NCBI RefSeq assembly: GCF_025567625.1
Contig: NZ_JAOQJC010000031.1
Span: forward strand, 28,746-92,745
Length of the DNA: 64,000 nucleotides
DNA from: Paenibacillus sp. J5C2022
Lineage (GTDB): Bacteria; Bacillota; Bacilli; Paenibacillales; Paenibacillaceae
Reading direction: 5' to 3'
Shown: piece by piece, positions 50,610 to 60,202 of the stretch
Layout: the number at the start of each line of letters is the position of its first letter
Position numbering within the stretch: the first letter of the stretch is position 1
Made by a program: the position numbers and the translations under genes
Notes under the pieces: model-generated
Told to the model about the DNA's origin: nothing
Seen by the model: the letters and a program-made list of their open reading frames with translations, nothing else
The model's database searches: none

Positions 50610-52277
50610 ATGCTTAGAACGTACGGCGCTTCATTCAAGATGAACGTATTCCGCGCGCTGCTGCTGATTACGCTGCCGTTAATCGGCTTGCTGCTTGCTT
50701 TCAATATTTACTCCTATAACGCATTCAACAATAAATTCGTGGAATCCAACCAGCAGTCGCTGTCGCTCTATGCGCAGAACATGCAGACGGACCTGGAGAC
50801 GCTGGACGCCTTTCTTACCCATGTCACGGTGAACGATTATAACTTCCGCATATTGAGCAGTCCTGCCAAGACCCTGCAGTCCCATGTGGCGTCCCATGAA
50901 ATAATGACCCAGCTGAAGGCAGCGCTCAATTCCTACGATATAGCCGATGCCTTCTTCATCTATAGTGCGGTGAACAACACCTACCGGGATATATTCGCGA
51001 ACAACTACAGCTATGAGTTGAAGGAAGCAGTCCGCATGCAGATGCGGCACTTGACGTATACGAAGGCCAACTATTATCACAAGGGCTGGATGAGCTTCGA
51101 GGTACAAGGGAACTATTATCTGTTCCGGCTGCTGGGCAAGGACGGCACGTACGCGGCCGTTATGGTGGACTTCGAGCAGATTCCGGCCATGCATCTCATT
51201 CATGAAGATACGAAGGTCATCTATGCGACGAACGAATATGCTCCTCTGACTAATGCCGAGTTCGTCACCGAACACAATGTATGGAGCAACGACGATTACA
51301 TTGTCGTAGGCGAGCCCATTGGCGGAACCGATGTGCAGCTCATCTTCGCCGTGCCGAAGCCGGGAGTGTTCCGGGGAGGATTCGCCATCCTGTTCTTGCT
51401 GTCACTGCTATCGGTATTGTTGGTCATGACCCGACTGTTCTACTTGAATCGTTCCATCCTGTCGCCGTGGCAACGGCTGGTAACGCGTATCGGCAAGGGC
51501 TCCGATCCGGAGCAGCAAGAGGAGTATCGGGTTGAGGAATTCAAGCGGGTCGATGCAGCTTTCACCCAGATGACCAGCGAGATCAATCAGTTGAAGATCG
51601 TCGCCTACGAGCACGAGATCGAACGACAGAAGGCGGAGCTGCAGCATCTGCAGCTGCAGATCAAGCCGCATTTCTTCTTGAATTGCCTGAAGAGTCTGTA
51701 CGGCATGGCGCAGCAGCAGAGTTATGAACGGATGCAGAACATGATTCTGGCCATATCCAGCCATCTGCGCTACAACTTCAGGGACAATCTGCAGCTCGTC
51801 TCGCTTCAGCAGGAAGTGGAGCATGTGCAGAACTACATCCGCATTCAGCATATTGCCCATCATATTCCTCCCTTATGCGAATGGAGCGTCGACAGCGAGC
51901 TGCACGACTTCGTCATTCCGCCGCTGTCGATCCAGGCGTTCGTCGAGAACTGTGTGAAGTACGCGACCAAGCCTGGAGTACAGCTTCACATTCGCGTGAA
52001 GGCCGTGTTGCTGCAGAGCGACGAGGGAGATTATGTCGATATAACGATTCAGGACAATGGCGACGGGTTCCAGCCGTCGATACTGGAGGAGCTTAACTGC
52101 GGAGACAGCTCCTTCTACACGGACATTCACGTCGGGGTAAGCAATGTGCGGCACCGCTTGTCCATGCTGTACGGCGACAGGGCGACGCTCGCCTTCTTCA
52201 ATATCGGGGAAGGAGCCGCCGCCGAGATGATATTGCCCGTTAATTCCAGAATGAACCGTCAGGAGGAAGCATCATGA
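50610..52277 (+). CDS. YesM-type sensor histidine kinase
   Basis: A 555-residue kinase. It has an N-terminal membrane helix (ALLLITLPLIGLLLAFNIY), an extracellular Cache-like sensor (about 35-260), a second helix (about 265-290), HAMP, then the LytS-type core: LQIKPHFFLNCLKSLYG (H354), an N-box FVENCVKY and DNGDGF. AAGGTGAG before the ATG at 50610 supports the start; codons upstream are outside. It overlaps the response regulator by 4 bp and probably senses the sugar imported by the LplABC-like system upstream. Confidence 0.92.
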   Translation: MLRTYGASFKMNVFRALLLITLPLIGLLLAFNIYSYNAFNNKFVESNQQSLSLYAQNMQTDLETLDAFLTHVTVNDYNFRILSSPAKTLQSHVASHEIMTQLKAALNSYDIADAFFIYSAVNNTYRDIFANNYSYELKEAVRMQMRHLTYTKANYYHKGWMSFEVQGNYYLFRLLGKDGTYAAVMVDFEQIPAMHLIHEDTKVIYATNEYAPLTNAEFVTEHNVWSNDDYIVVGEPIGGTDVQLIFAVPKPGVFRGGFAILFLLSLLSVLLVMTRLFYLNRSILSPWQRLVTRIGKGSDPEQQEEYRVEEFKRVDAAFTQMTSEINQLKIVAYEHEIERQKAELQHLQLQIKPHFFLNCLKSLYGMAQQQSYERMQNMILAISSHLRYNFRDNLQLVSLQQEVEHVQNYIRIQHIAHHIPPLCEWSVDSELHDFVIPPLSIQAFVENCVKYATKPGVQLHIRVKAVLLQSDEGDYVDITIQDNGDGFQPSILEELNCGDSSFYTDIHVGVSNVRHRLSMLYGDRATLAFFNIGEGAAAEMILPVNSRMNRQEEAS

Positions 52278-53836
52278 ATGTGCTAGTCGTCGATGATCAA
52301 TACGATGTCGTGCAAGGCGTCATTGCCGGCATAGACTGGGAGTCGCTCCATATTGCGCACATCTATCCCGCTTACAGCGCGGATGAAGCGAGAGAGCTGC
52401 TCTCGGCGCATGACATTCACATCATGCTCTGCGACATCGAGATGCCGCTGGAGAGCGGGCTGGAGCTGTTCAAGTGGGTGAAGGCGCATTATCCCGCCTT
52501 GCAGTGCATCTTCCTGTCCTCGCATTCCGAGTTCGAGTATGCGCAGGAGGCGATTCAACTGGGCTGCTTCGATTACATTCTCCAGCCTGCCCGATACGAG
52601 GATATTCAGGCGTCGATCGAGCGTGCCATTCACAAAATTCATGCAGAGGCGCATATGCAGCAAATCTACGAATACGGCGCGTATTGGCGGGAGAATGAGG
52701 AGTTCCTGCTGGAGAACTGCATTCGCAGCTTCCTGCTGGATTCCGGCAAGCATCCCGGACAACTGATGAGGGACTTAAGCAATCTGGGCATTCTGATCGG
52801 AGCCTCCACGCCGTTCTGCTCGGTTCTGATCCAATTGCTGAAGCCGGGCGGGTCGTCGATGAAGACGGAGCTGAAGGGGCTGCTGTCCAGCCTTGCAGGA
52901 TCGATGGAAGGCGCTCTCCTGTTCGTACAGCTGGATCGCGCCAATTGCCTGGCTCTCTTCTACGGCGATGGGATTGCCGCTCAGGCAGTAGAGAGCAAGA
53001 TGAAGGTGTTCGTTGCGGCTGCCGAGCGGGAGCTGCAATGCCCGGTCGCCTGCTACGTCTCGGATATGGGACAAGCCGACAAGCTGAAGCAGCATTATAA
53101 AGCGCTCTGCCATATGCGTCAGCATAATGTGGCGTTGTACAGCAAAGTGTTCGCCATGCACCATCTGATGCATGTGAAGGATAGTTCTTATTCCTTCCCC
53201 GACATGGAGAATTGGGCGATGCTCATCTCGCACGGAAGCGGCAAGACGGTGCGCGACGAGATACACGATTACTTGCTGCAGCAGAAGCGGCTTGGCATTA
53301 TTTCCGCTGAATTTCTGGCGCGGTTCCACCAGGACTTCATTCAAGTATTCCTGACTGCGGCCAAGCATATGAAGCTGGACCCGAGCGACATCTTCTTCGA
53401 GCGGTATTCCTATACCGATTACATCGGGGCTTATACGTCGCTGGACAAGATGCTGGAGCTTGTCGATTTCGTACTGGACTACGTGCAGGAGCATGCCAAA
53501 GACGAGCATCACGTCCACTCTCCCGTGGATCGGGCGATCGCCTATATTAACCAGAATATCGAGAAGAACTGCAGCCGGGCGGAGATTGCGGAAGCGATCT
53601 TCATTAATCCGGAATATTTGTCGCGCCTGTTCAAGAAGGCGAAGGGCATCTCGCTGAACGATTTCATTGCTACACAAAAGATGGAGATTGCGAAGTCGCT
53701 GCTTACGAGCACGAAGATTCCCGTCCATCTGATCGCCTCCAAGGTCGGCTACTCCAATTTCTCTTATTTCTCGCAAGTGTTCAAGAAGTATTGCGGCCTC
53801 ACTCCTCTGGAATACCGCCAGCAATCCGATGTTTAA
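52274..53836 (+). CDS. YesN-type AraC-family response regulator
   Basis: A 520-residue regulator. The receiver domain (1-120) has D7/D8 and the phospho-acceptor in LCDIEMP (D54). A long central helical region (about 125-410) follows, then an AraC domain with two helix-turn-helix motifs (about 418-515): IAYINQNIEKNCSRAEIAEA and KIPVHLIASKVGYSNFSYFS. It pairs with the YesM-type kinase through the ATGA overlap and likely activates the importer genes. Confidence 0.94.
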   Translation: MNVLVVDDQYDVVQGVIAGIDWESLHIAHIYPAYSADEARELLSAHDIHIMLCDIEMPLESGLELFKWVKAHYPALQCIFLSSHSEFEYAQEAIQLGCFDYILQPARYEDIQASIERAIHKIHAEAHMQQIYEYGAYWRENEEFLLENCIRSFLLDSGKHPGQLMRDLSNLGILIGASTPFCSVLIQLLKPGGSSMKTELKGLLSSLAGSMEGALLFVQLDRANCLALFYGDGIAAQAVESKMKVFVAAAERELQCPVACYVSDMGQADKLKQHYKALCHMRQHNVALYSKVFAMHHLMHVKDSSYSFPDMENWAMLISHGSGKTVRDEIHDYLLQQKRLGIISAEFLARFHQDFIQVFLTAAKHMKLDPSDIFFERYSYTDYIGAYTSLDKMLELVDFVLDYVQEHAKDEHHVHSPVDRAIAYINQNIEKNCSRAEIAEAIFINPEYLSRLFKKAKGISLNDFIATQKMEIAKSLLTSTKIPVHLIASKVGYSNFSYFSQVFKKYCGLTPLEYRQQSDV

Positions 53837-53884
53837 TACGCAGTCGCCTATTATAGAAGGCGTGGATTGATATCAAATCACGGA

Positions 53885-53914
53885 AAGGCGGGCCTCTGAG
53901 GTCCGCCTTGTCTG
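53885..53914 (+). terminator. Terminator of the YesMN genes
   Basis: AAGGCGG (53885) with CCTCTGAGG inside pairs with CCGCCTT ending at 53909, then GTCTG. It ends the sugar-response cluster. Confidence 0.75.
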
Positions 53915-54159
53915 TCTTCATGATCAGGGCCATACTGAATTGGTATGTAGAAGCGTATATTCAGTCGATCGGCAGCCACCATGTATATCTCCGAGGGCAC
54001 TGCCCGCAAAGGTCGCGCAGAATCTTTCTCTATACTTTCATCCAGCATTCTATCTGATTAAATGGTATACTCATGACATGAAAATGATGGAAGAGATAGA
54101 GGGACTGCAAGTTCAGTGTGTGATATAAGTATTTTCTTAGATAGGTTAAGCAAGGTTAT

Positions 54160-54337
54160 CGCATTTACGTAGTGCGAACCCCAAGTGAACATGAAAACCC
54201 TGGGGAATTCGCACCTCAAGCAGGACAAAGGATTAGCGGTTTTTGAACGATCAAATTGAAATAGTGAACACTTCAAAAAAGAGGTTCGCACTTTCGGTCC
54301 TATAATCTCTTGCCTAGCAAGGGATTATAGTGGGCGC
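54160..54337 (+). promoter_or_regulatory. Leader of CRISPR array 1
   Basis: An A/T-rich gene-free stretch before the first repeat. It has the block TGCGAACCCC..GGGGAATTCGCA (54173-54213), which can form a hairpin and is shared with array 2. A second GGTTCGC box lies at 54283. Right before the first repeat, CTATAATC-T-CTTGC and GCAAG-G-GATTATAG (54300-54330) form a 14-bp hairpin with a 3-nt loop. TATAAT at 54301 may also serve as a -10 box. Repeats run from here with the GATTGAAAC end downstream, as expected. Confidence 0.85.
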
Positions 54338-55421
54338 GTCGCTCCTTATGCAGGAGCGTGGATTGAAACACTTACCTCCACAAATTTCTTGACTGATAGC
54401 GGAGTCGCTCCTTATGCAGGAGCGTGGATTGAAACATGTCTTTAGCGCTATACCCATCATCTACAAAAAGTCGCTCCTTATGCAGGAGCGTGGATTGAAA
54501 CAGACACCTCCGTTGGTTTTTCGGGCAGCGGCATCCGTCGCTCCTTATGCAGGAGCGTGGATTGAAACATATTCGCTTCCGCCAGCAGAGCGTAAGAGGC
54601 TGTCGCTCCTTATGCAGGAGCGTGGATTGAAACCCTTTCGTATAGCCATCCGCATAATTTACCGCCAGTCGCTCCTTATGCAGGAGCGTGGATTGAAACT
54701 CTTCGAATGGGCTGCGCTGTTGCGGACGCGGTTGTCGCTCCTTATGCAGGAGCGTGGATTGAAACCGTTGCGTCTGCTCATGCAGCGTATGAGTCGATGG
54801 TCGCTCCTTATGCAGGAGCGTGGATTGAAACGCCTTTGGACTTGTCCCATGTGTCGCTGCCTGGAGTCGCTCCTTATGCAGGAGCGTGGATTGAAACAGC
54901 TGCTTTGTCAGCAGCATCCTTCAATGGCTGAGTCGCTCCTTATGCAGGAGCGTGGATTGAAACAGCATCAGCGTGTTTAATTGATTCGATCATGTTTGTC
55001 GCTCCTTATGCAGGAGCGTGGATTGAAACGAATCCTTCAAGCTCTCTGGACCAAGCCCGAGGTCGCTCCTTATGCAGGAGCGTGGATTGAAACTATTTTT
55101 GCTGTTTCCGCCAACTGTTCATTAGTGGTCGCTCCTTATGCAGGAGCGTGGATTGAAACTTCATAGAATCCAAGCTCTGGTTTATCTAGTGGGTCGCTCC
55201 TTATGCAGGAGCGTGGATTGAAACTTCATAGAATCCAAGCTCTGGTTTATCTAGTGGGTCGCTCCTTATGCAGGAGCGTGGATTGAAACACGAACAAAAA
55301 CCGTCGTACTGAGGTTGTAAGTCGTCGCTCCTTATGCAGGAGCGTGGAATGAAACTCTTTGCTATTAGAATTATTGCCTCGCTTAGCAATTTGCTCCACA
55401 TGCAGAAGTGTGAATTGAATT
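54338..55421 (+). CRISPR. CRISPR array 1: 17 repeats, 16 spacers
   Basis: The 32-bp repeat reads GTCGCTCCTTATGCAGGAGC followed by GTGGATTGAAAC. Repeats start at 54338, 54404, 54470, 54537, 54602, 54668, 54734, 54800, 54866, 54932, 54998, 55062, 55128, 55193, 55258, 55324 and a decayed one at 55390. Spacers are 32-35 bp. Spacers 13 (55160) and 14 (55225) are identical. Repeat 16 has one change (GTGGAATGAAAC) and repeat 17 many, marking the old end away from the leader. The inner GCTCCT/AGGAGC stem has a TATGC loop. The repeat type is that of type I-C systems. Confidence 0.98.
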
Positions 55422-55483
55422 TCATCTCAACTCAGTACGGCAACTCGTTCTTATTAGCCACCTCCATCAGATTACGTCAATTA

Positions 55484-55514
55484 AGAGACCAGACCAACAT
55501 CTGGTCTCTTTTTT
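55484..55514 (+). terminator. Terminator between array 1 and the cmr operon
   Basis: AGAGACCAGA (55484-55493) pairs perfectly with TCTGGTCTCT (55500-55509) around CCAACA, followed by TTTTTT. It stops the array transcript before cmr1. Confidence 0.92.
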
Positions 55515-55642
55515 ATCCGCAAAATCGTAGATGAATTGACAAAAAAAGATCTTTTCCGGCAGGACATTAGAGCACTAAGTCGAAATAACACATCATGCAG
55601 GAAAATAGTGGATGATATGTTCAGTGAAGGAGGGAATGCAGA

Positions 55643-57103
55643 ATGGAAAGGAGTTTAGTGCTTCCGAATGAGGAAGAGAAACAAAATATCGCATCGATAC
55701 TGTTAAAGGCAGCTAGAGCAGACGATAAGTCGTTTACCCAAGAGTATACTATTCATGTTGTATCACCAATGATTTGGGGGGATGAGGGTAGTAGGGAGTC
55801 TATAATTGATGATGCCCCATTCCGCAGCACTTCCATTCGGGGACAATTAAGGTTCTGGTGGAGAGCGACACGAGGTGCGGCCTATGACAACACGGCCGAA
55901 CTGAGGAAGCAGGAAACGATTCTATTCGGGGATCCCGATTTTCCTAGTCCGTTAAAGGTGGTAGTAAAAGAGCTTGAGAAGCGACTGCTAGGCGGGGAAG
56001 AGAAGAAGAATTATGAATACTCCCGTTTTTCTGATTTGCCCCGATATGTGACGTTCCCATTCCAAGAAAGCATGAGAGAGGCTGTATACGGTACATTTAA
56101 ATTAATGATTACTGTCCCATCAGATATGAAAGAAACATACGAACAAGAGATTTGCCCGGCAATATGGGCATGGATTAATTTCGGGGGGATTGGTGCAAGA
56201 ACGAGAAGAGGGTGCGGCAGTCTGTACTGTCAACAGTTCTCTCCTAATGAAAATGAGAACATACATGCATGGTACCAACATAAGGCATCCAGTTATAAGC
56301 TTGAACTTCCCTCCATTCAAACAGAATCAAAGCACGAATGGCCGGTTCTTTGCAGCCAATTGCTGTGCAATCCGCATAAAGATTCCTTCAATGATGCTTG
56401 GAAAAGAGTAATTACGGTTTATAAGAACTTCCGGCGTCTTCCGAATCCGAAACCGAAAAAAGAGACTGCGAATAAAAAGCCACGCAGAAGTTTTTGGCCA
56501 GAGGCGGATTTCATCCGTAAGTATACGGACATGGCAGAGCCTGATCATAAAAACTCACAAACACTCGATCAAGTTGCGGAAGTGCAGCCGGCTTTCCCAC
56601 GCGCCCAGTTCGGTCTTCCTATACAATTTCAATTCAAGTGCAATCGTAGCAAGAGACACTTAGATGAGAAACATCGGGAGCCATATAAATCCGAACTAAT
56701 CCCTGCGGACAATAAAAATCGCTTGGCATCTCCTTTAATATTGAAAGCACTGGCTGTTGGCTCTACCGCAAAGTCAAAATGGGAGGGGAGAGGTCAAGCA
56801 ATAATAGCAGTATTGAAGCAGCCGAAGCTAAAACAGTTAAGTCTGCGGCTTGTCCATGACGGTCACTCCTCTCACAAAAGACATTGGAAGAACATTCAGA
56901 GGAAACTCGAACGCCTATCTATTACAGAGGAACATATATATCCTGATTATCAATATTTGGAGAAGTATAGTCATCGTAATCCGCTGCAACATGGGTATAG
57001 CACTAAACAACTAGGAGCTACAGAAAAATCGTCAACCACTTCAGCGATTGAGGCGTTTCTATCCAGTAAGGAGGTCATCCATTGGTGGAGCAACAGATCA
57101 TAA
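55643..57103 (+). CDS. cmr1: Type III-B RAMP protein Cmr1
   Basis: A 486-residue Cmr1, one of the RAMP subunits of the Cmr effector complex, placed at the 3' end of the guide RNA. The family marker is in FRSTSIRGQLRFWWRATRG (residues about 50-70), and a glycine-rich IGARTRRGCGSLYC (about 185-200) marks the first RAMP domain. The second half is long and basic. AAGGAGGG at 55626-55633 supports the ATG. It heads an operon where each gene overlaps or abuts the next. TTGACA at 55536 may be the -35 box, though no clear -10 box follows. Confidence 0.92.
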   Translation: MERSLVLPNEEEKQNIASILLKAARADDKSFTQEYTIHVVSPMIWGDEGSRESIIDDAPFRSTSIRGQLRFWWRATRGAAYDNTAELRKQETILFGDPDFPSPLKVVVKELEKRLLGGEEKKNYEYSRFSDLPRYVTFPFQESMREAVYGTFKLMITVPSDMKETYEQEICPAIWAWINFGGIGARTRRGCGSLYCQQFSPNENENIHAWYQHKASSYKLELPSIQTESKHEWPVLCSQLLCNPHKDSFNDAWKRVITVYKNFRRLPNPKPKKETANKKPRRSFWPEADFIRKYTDMAEPDHKNSQTLDQVAEVQPAFPRAQFGLPIQFQFKCNRSKRHLDEKHREPYKSELIPADNKNRLASPLILKALAVGSTAKSKWEGRGQAIIAVLKQPKLKQLSLRLVHDGHSSHKRHWKNIQRKLERLSITEEHIYPDYQYLEKYSHRNPLQHGYSTKQLGATEKSSTTSAIEAFLSSKEVIHWWSNRS

Positions 57104-58917
57104 TTATGACGATCGGACCTGTTCAGTCCTTTATCGCTCAGGCCCGCAAGACGAGAGACTTATGGTATGGGTCTTATCTCTTGTCAGAGTTAAGTAAGGC
57201 GGCTGCACGGCAATTACATAAAAGCGGAGAAGTGACATTAATCTTTCCAAGTGTGGATGGGGTTATGTCATGGGATTCGATGAAAGTAGCAAACAAAATC
57301 GTAGGTATTGTACACGGAGGAGCGGATGCTAGAAGGTTAGCTATAGAAGCGCGTACAGCCGTGGCAAGTGCATGGATAGATATTGCAAATAAAGTTAAGA
57401 GCAAATTAAGCCCATATATTAACGAATCTATGTGGGATCGGCAAATTAAAGATTTTATTGAATGCTATGCCGTATGGGTTCCCATCGCATCTAATTACGC
57501 TGCTGCAGTCGAACAGGCCGATCAATTAATGGCATCTCGCAAGACGTTACGAGACTTTCAGCAGAATGAGCCAGGGGCGTTATACGGAGATAAAAAGTCA
57601 AAGTTGGATGGAGGACGTGAATCTGTTGTTTATCCGAGACGTTTGAAGAATCTTTCGCGATTTGGTGTATATGAGAAAGAATCTCTCGATGCTATTTCTT
57701 TAGTGAAGCGGTTATCCAATAAAACAATTCTCAATCAATTTCCATCGGTATGTGACATCGCATTCCAGTCATATCGTAAGCGCTTGGAGCGGGACGATGC
57801 TTTGAACGAGAAAGTTTCACGATACTATAGTCGCGTATGCGGCGTAAATGCACACTTGGAGTTGGTTAGCGGAAATATAGAAGCTTACGAGTCCGCTTTG
57901 TTCTACGAAAGCCGAATGGAAGAGTTCGTGACGGAGCGGTTATCGAACAAACAGGAGAGTAGTGAACAGATAACTAAAACAGTCAAGGAAATTGCCGATT
58001 TGCTACACTCCTCTCAATTGACCGGGCTGCCAAATTACTACGCATTCATTATGTGCGACGGAGATAATATGGGGGAGACGCTACGTCAATTGAAAGACAG
58101 CAAGCAGCATATTGACTTGTCTAGAGGTTTGTCGCAATTCGCTCAGGAGGCGGAATTGATCGCATCGGGAGGGAAGTTAGTCTATAGCGGCGGAGACGAT
58201 GTGATGGCGTATGTGTCTTTAGCCGAATGTATGGATGTGTGCAAAAAACTGCAACGAAGCTTCTCGGAAATTATCGATAAATCGTTGCCTGAAGGGATAA
58301 GCAGACCAACATTATCGATTGGAGTTGCGATTGTCCATATGCTTGAACGGCTTGAGGTAGCTTGCGAGCTTGCCCGGCAAGCGGAGCGTAAAGCCAAATC
58401 GGACGGTAAAAATAAGCTTGCGTTCATTTTGCAGAAGCGCAATGGAGGAACGTTATCGACCGTCAGTATGTCATTTCCAGCAGCAGCCGAAGAGGCAAAG
58501 TTCGCTCCCGATCGCTTTCATTCATTTCCAACAGAGCAGATCAAGCATTTGCAGCAATGTTATCGGGAAGGCTATTATTCCGCTAAGTTTCCGCATGAGT
58601 TGAGGGAACTATATTTGCAATATAATCGCTTAATTCCGGATCTTACTTCATCGGGAGATAACTTCCAGTCGCTGATGCAATTCATGCAGCAGGATGTGAT
58701 GAGATTGCTCATGAAGAAGAAGCCCGCCTCATTTTCACGCCAGAAGCTCGAAGATATGTCCACGTGGTTAGGGCTATTTTTTCAGAATGGCTTTCACAAT
58801 GAGCAGCAAAACTCTTTACAGCTTATACAAGAGCTAGCCGAGAAGATGATCATCGCGATTACAATCGAAAAAGAAGGAGGCTGTTATGAGGAAATATATT
58901 CAGGTCCGACCGCTTGA
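57082..58917 (+). CDS. cmr2: Cas10/Cmr2, HD-less, with GGDD cyclase motif
   Basis: A 611-residue Cas10 of type III-B. The N-terminus IGPVQSFIAQARKTRDLW is the Cmr2 signature. Two cyclase palm regions are visible: MCDGDNMGETL (D326/D328) and VYSGGDDVMAY (GGDD at 370-373), the site that makes cyclic oligoadenylate. I see no HD motif in the first 250 residues, so the DNase domain appears to be missing, and the protein is shorter than many Cas10s. AAGGAGG before the TTG at 57082 sets the start, overlapping cmr1 by 22 bp. The last helices are the D4-like domain that touches Cmr5. Confidence 0.92.
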   Translation: MVEQQIIIMTIGPVQSFIAQARKTRDLWYGSYLLSELSKAAARQLHKSGEVTLIFPSVDGVMSWDSMKVANKIVGIVHGGADARRLAIEARTAVASAWIDIANKVKSKLSPYINESMWDRQIKDFIECYAVWVPIASNYAAAVEQADQLMASRKTLRDFQQNEPGALYGDKKSKLDGGRESVVYPRRLKNLSRFGVYEKESLDAISLVKRLSNKTILNQFPSVCDIAFQSYRKRLERDDALNEKVSRYYSRVCGVNAHLELVSGNIEAYESALFYESRMEEFVTERLSNKQESSEQITKTVKEIADLLHSSQLTGLPNYYAFIMCDGDNMGETLRQLKDSKQHIDLSRGLSQFAQEAELIASGGKLVYSGGDDVMAYVSLAECMDVCKKLQRSFSEIIDKSLPEGISRPTLSIGVAIVHMLERLEVACELARQAERKAKSDGKNKLAFILQKRNGGTLSTVSMSFPAAAEEAKFAPDRFHSFPTEQIKHLQQCYREGYYSAKFPHELRELYLQYNRLIPDLTSSGDNFQSLMQFMQQDVMRLLMKKKPASFSRQKLEDMSTWLGLFFQNGFHNEQQNSLQLIQELAEKMIIAITIEKEGGCYEEIYSGPTA

Positions 58918-60202
58918 TCCGCTATTGCTGCGGGACGGACGTCCTTTCGACGCGACTCCGGGAGAGACGGCACATTCCATGAGCGATGTCATGCCTAGTG
59001 TGCTGGCAGGTTCGATTCGCACGATGCTGGCGAAAGCACTATCCGCTCATGAGCACATAGCAGAAGTGTTCCATACCAAGCAATCTCAAAAGATCAGACA
59101 ATTAGTTGTTAAGGGACCGATCTATGTGTGCAATGGCAGACGATTCTACCCGATGCCAATTGATATGTTTGTACATAAAGGGAATAACAGCATCGATGTG
59201 TACGCTCTCCGCCCTGTAGATGGGCAGTATGAAGAAGGGGATAGGGGAGGCTTTCTTGGAACAGGCAAACAGGGAGCACATGAATCGGAATTATGGCCAA
59301 TAGCGATGCCGCGGGGCAAAGCTTGCTTGGATACCCCTTCTTATATATCAGAAGAGCGTCTGTATGAATGGTTAATTCGCAGTGATGATGAGGCGGTGCA
59401 GACTCGATTGGCTAGTGAATTGGAAGAGTGGTCGAGGGGGCAGAGTTCCGAGCATTATTTAGCGCCTTTCCAAATGGATGAGCGAACTTCTACGGCTATT
59501 GACCGCAATACATATATTGCCAAGGATTCAGCATTGTTTACAGTGAAGATGTTAGCGTTGCCCCATGATGTAAGCTTATTGGCAGAAGTGCAATGGAAGG
59601 AAGAGTGGGAGTGGCCACATGGGTTGACGACAATACATTCTATGGGGGGGAAGAGAAGGCTCGCACACTTTCAGGAGGAGGAGAGCCTGACTTTCCCTGC
59701 GTGCAATGAATCGATCCTTACATCACTGCGTGAAGCACGTTACGTACGTATGGTATTGTCGACACCGGCTTACTTTCGCAAAGGATGGAAGCCGAACTGG
59801 CTTGACGAGTCGTTGGTCACGAAAGACGAGTGGATGTGCAAGAATAAGCTGAAGCTTCAACTGCGCTGGGCATGTGTTCCCGGATATGTGCCTGTATCCG
59901 GCTGGAGCTACTCCGGTGGCTCGAAGCGCAATGATCAGAAGAGTGATGAGAATGAGAAGCAGACTGGGCATGAGAAAGCAGTGCGGAGAATGGTTCCTGC
60001 TGGAAGCGTCTATTTCTTTGAAGTACTGGAAGGTGATGCCGGAGTACTCGCTGAGTCATACTGGCTTGCATCAGTATCGGATACGGATAGACGGAAAGGA
60101 AGCTTTGATCAAGAGGATGGCTTCGGACTTGCTCTGTGGGGAGCATGGCGACCGGCCGAAGGAATGACAGGAGAGGGGAAACGTGATGGCGAGTTATTAT
60201 AA
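58886..60202 (+). CDS. cmr3: Type III-B RAMP protein Cmr3
   Basis: A 438-residue Cmr3, the subunit that grips the 5' repeat tag of the crRNA next to Cas10. It begins YIQVRPLDPLLLRDGRPF and has PSVLAGSIRTMLAKAL, then GPIYVCNGRRFYPMPIDM, all Cmr3 marks. A glycine-rich FDQEDGFGLALWG ends the RAMP fold. AAGGAGG fits the ATG at 58886, which overlaps cas10 by 32 bp. Confidence 0.92.
   Translation: MRKYIQVRPLDPLLLRDGRPFDATPGETAHSMSDVMPSVLAGSIRTMLAKALSAHEHIAEVFHTKQSQKIRQLVVKGPIYVCNGRRFYPMPIDMFVHKGNNSIDVYALRPVDGQYEEGDRGGFLGTGKQGAHESELWPIAMPRGKACLDTPSYISEERLYEWLIRSDDEAVQTRLASELEEWSRGQSSEHYLAPFQMDERTSTAIDRNTYIAKDSALFTVKMLALPHDVSLLAEVQWKEEWEWPHGLTTIHSMGGKRRLAHFQEEESLTFPACNESILTSLREARYVRMVLSTPAYFRKGWKPNWLDESLVTKDEWMCKNKLKLQLRWACVPGYVPVSGWSYSGGSKRNDQKSDENEKQTGHEKAVRRMVPAGSVYFFEVLEGDAGVLAESYWLASVSDTDRRKGSFDQEDGFGLALWGAWRPAEGMTGEGKRDGELL

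Noticed and set aside
53940..54128. 62-codon frame between the YesN-type gene and leader 1
   Set aside because: No ribosome site, and the sequence looks like the start of the leader-side spacer. No family recognised.
54372..55166. Open frames on both strands through CRISPR array 1
   Set aside because: They are products of the repeat (ALLMQERGLK-type and its reverse), with no ribosome sites.
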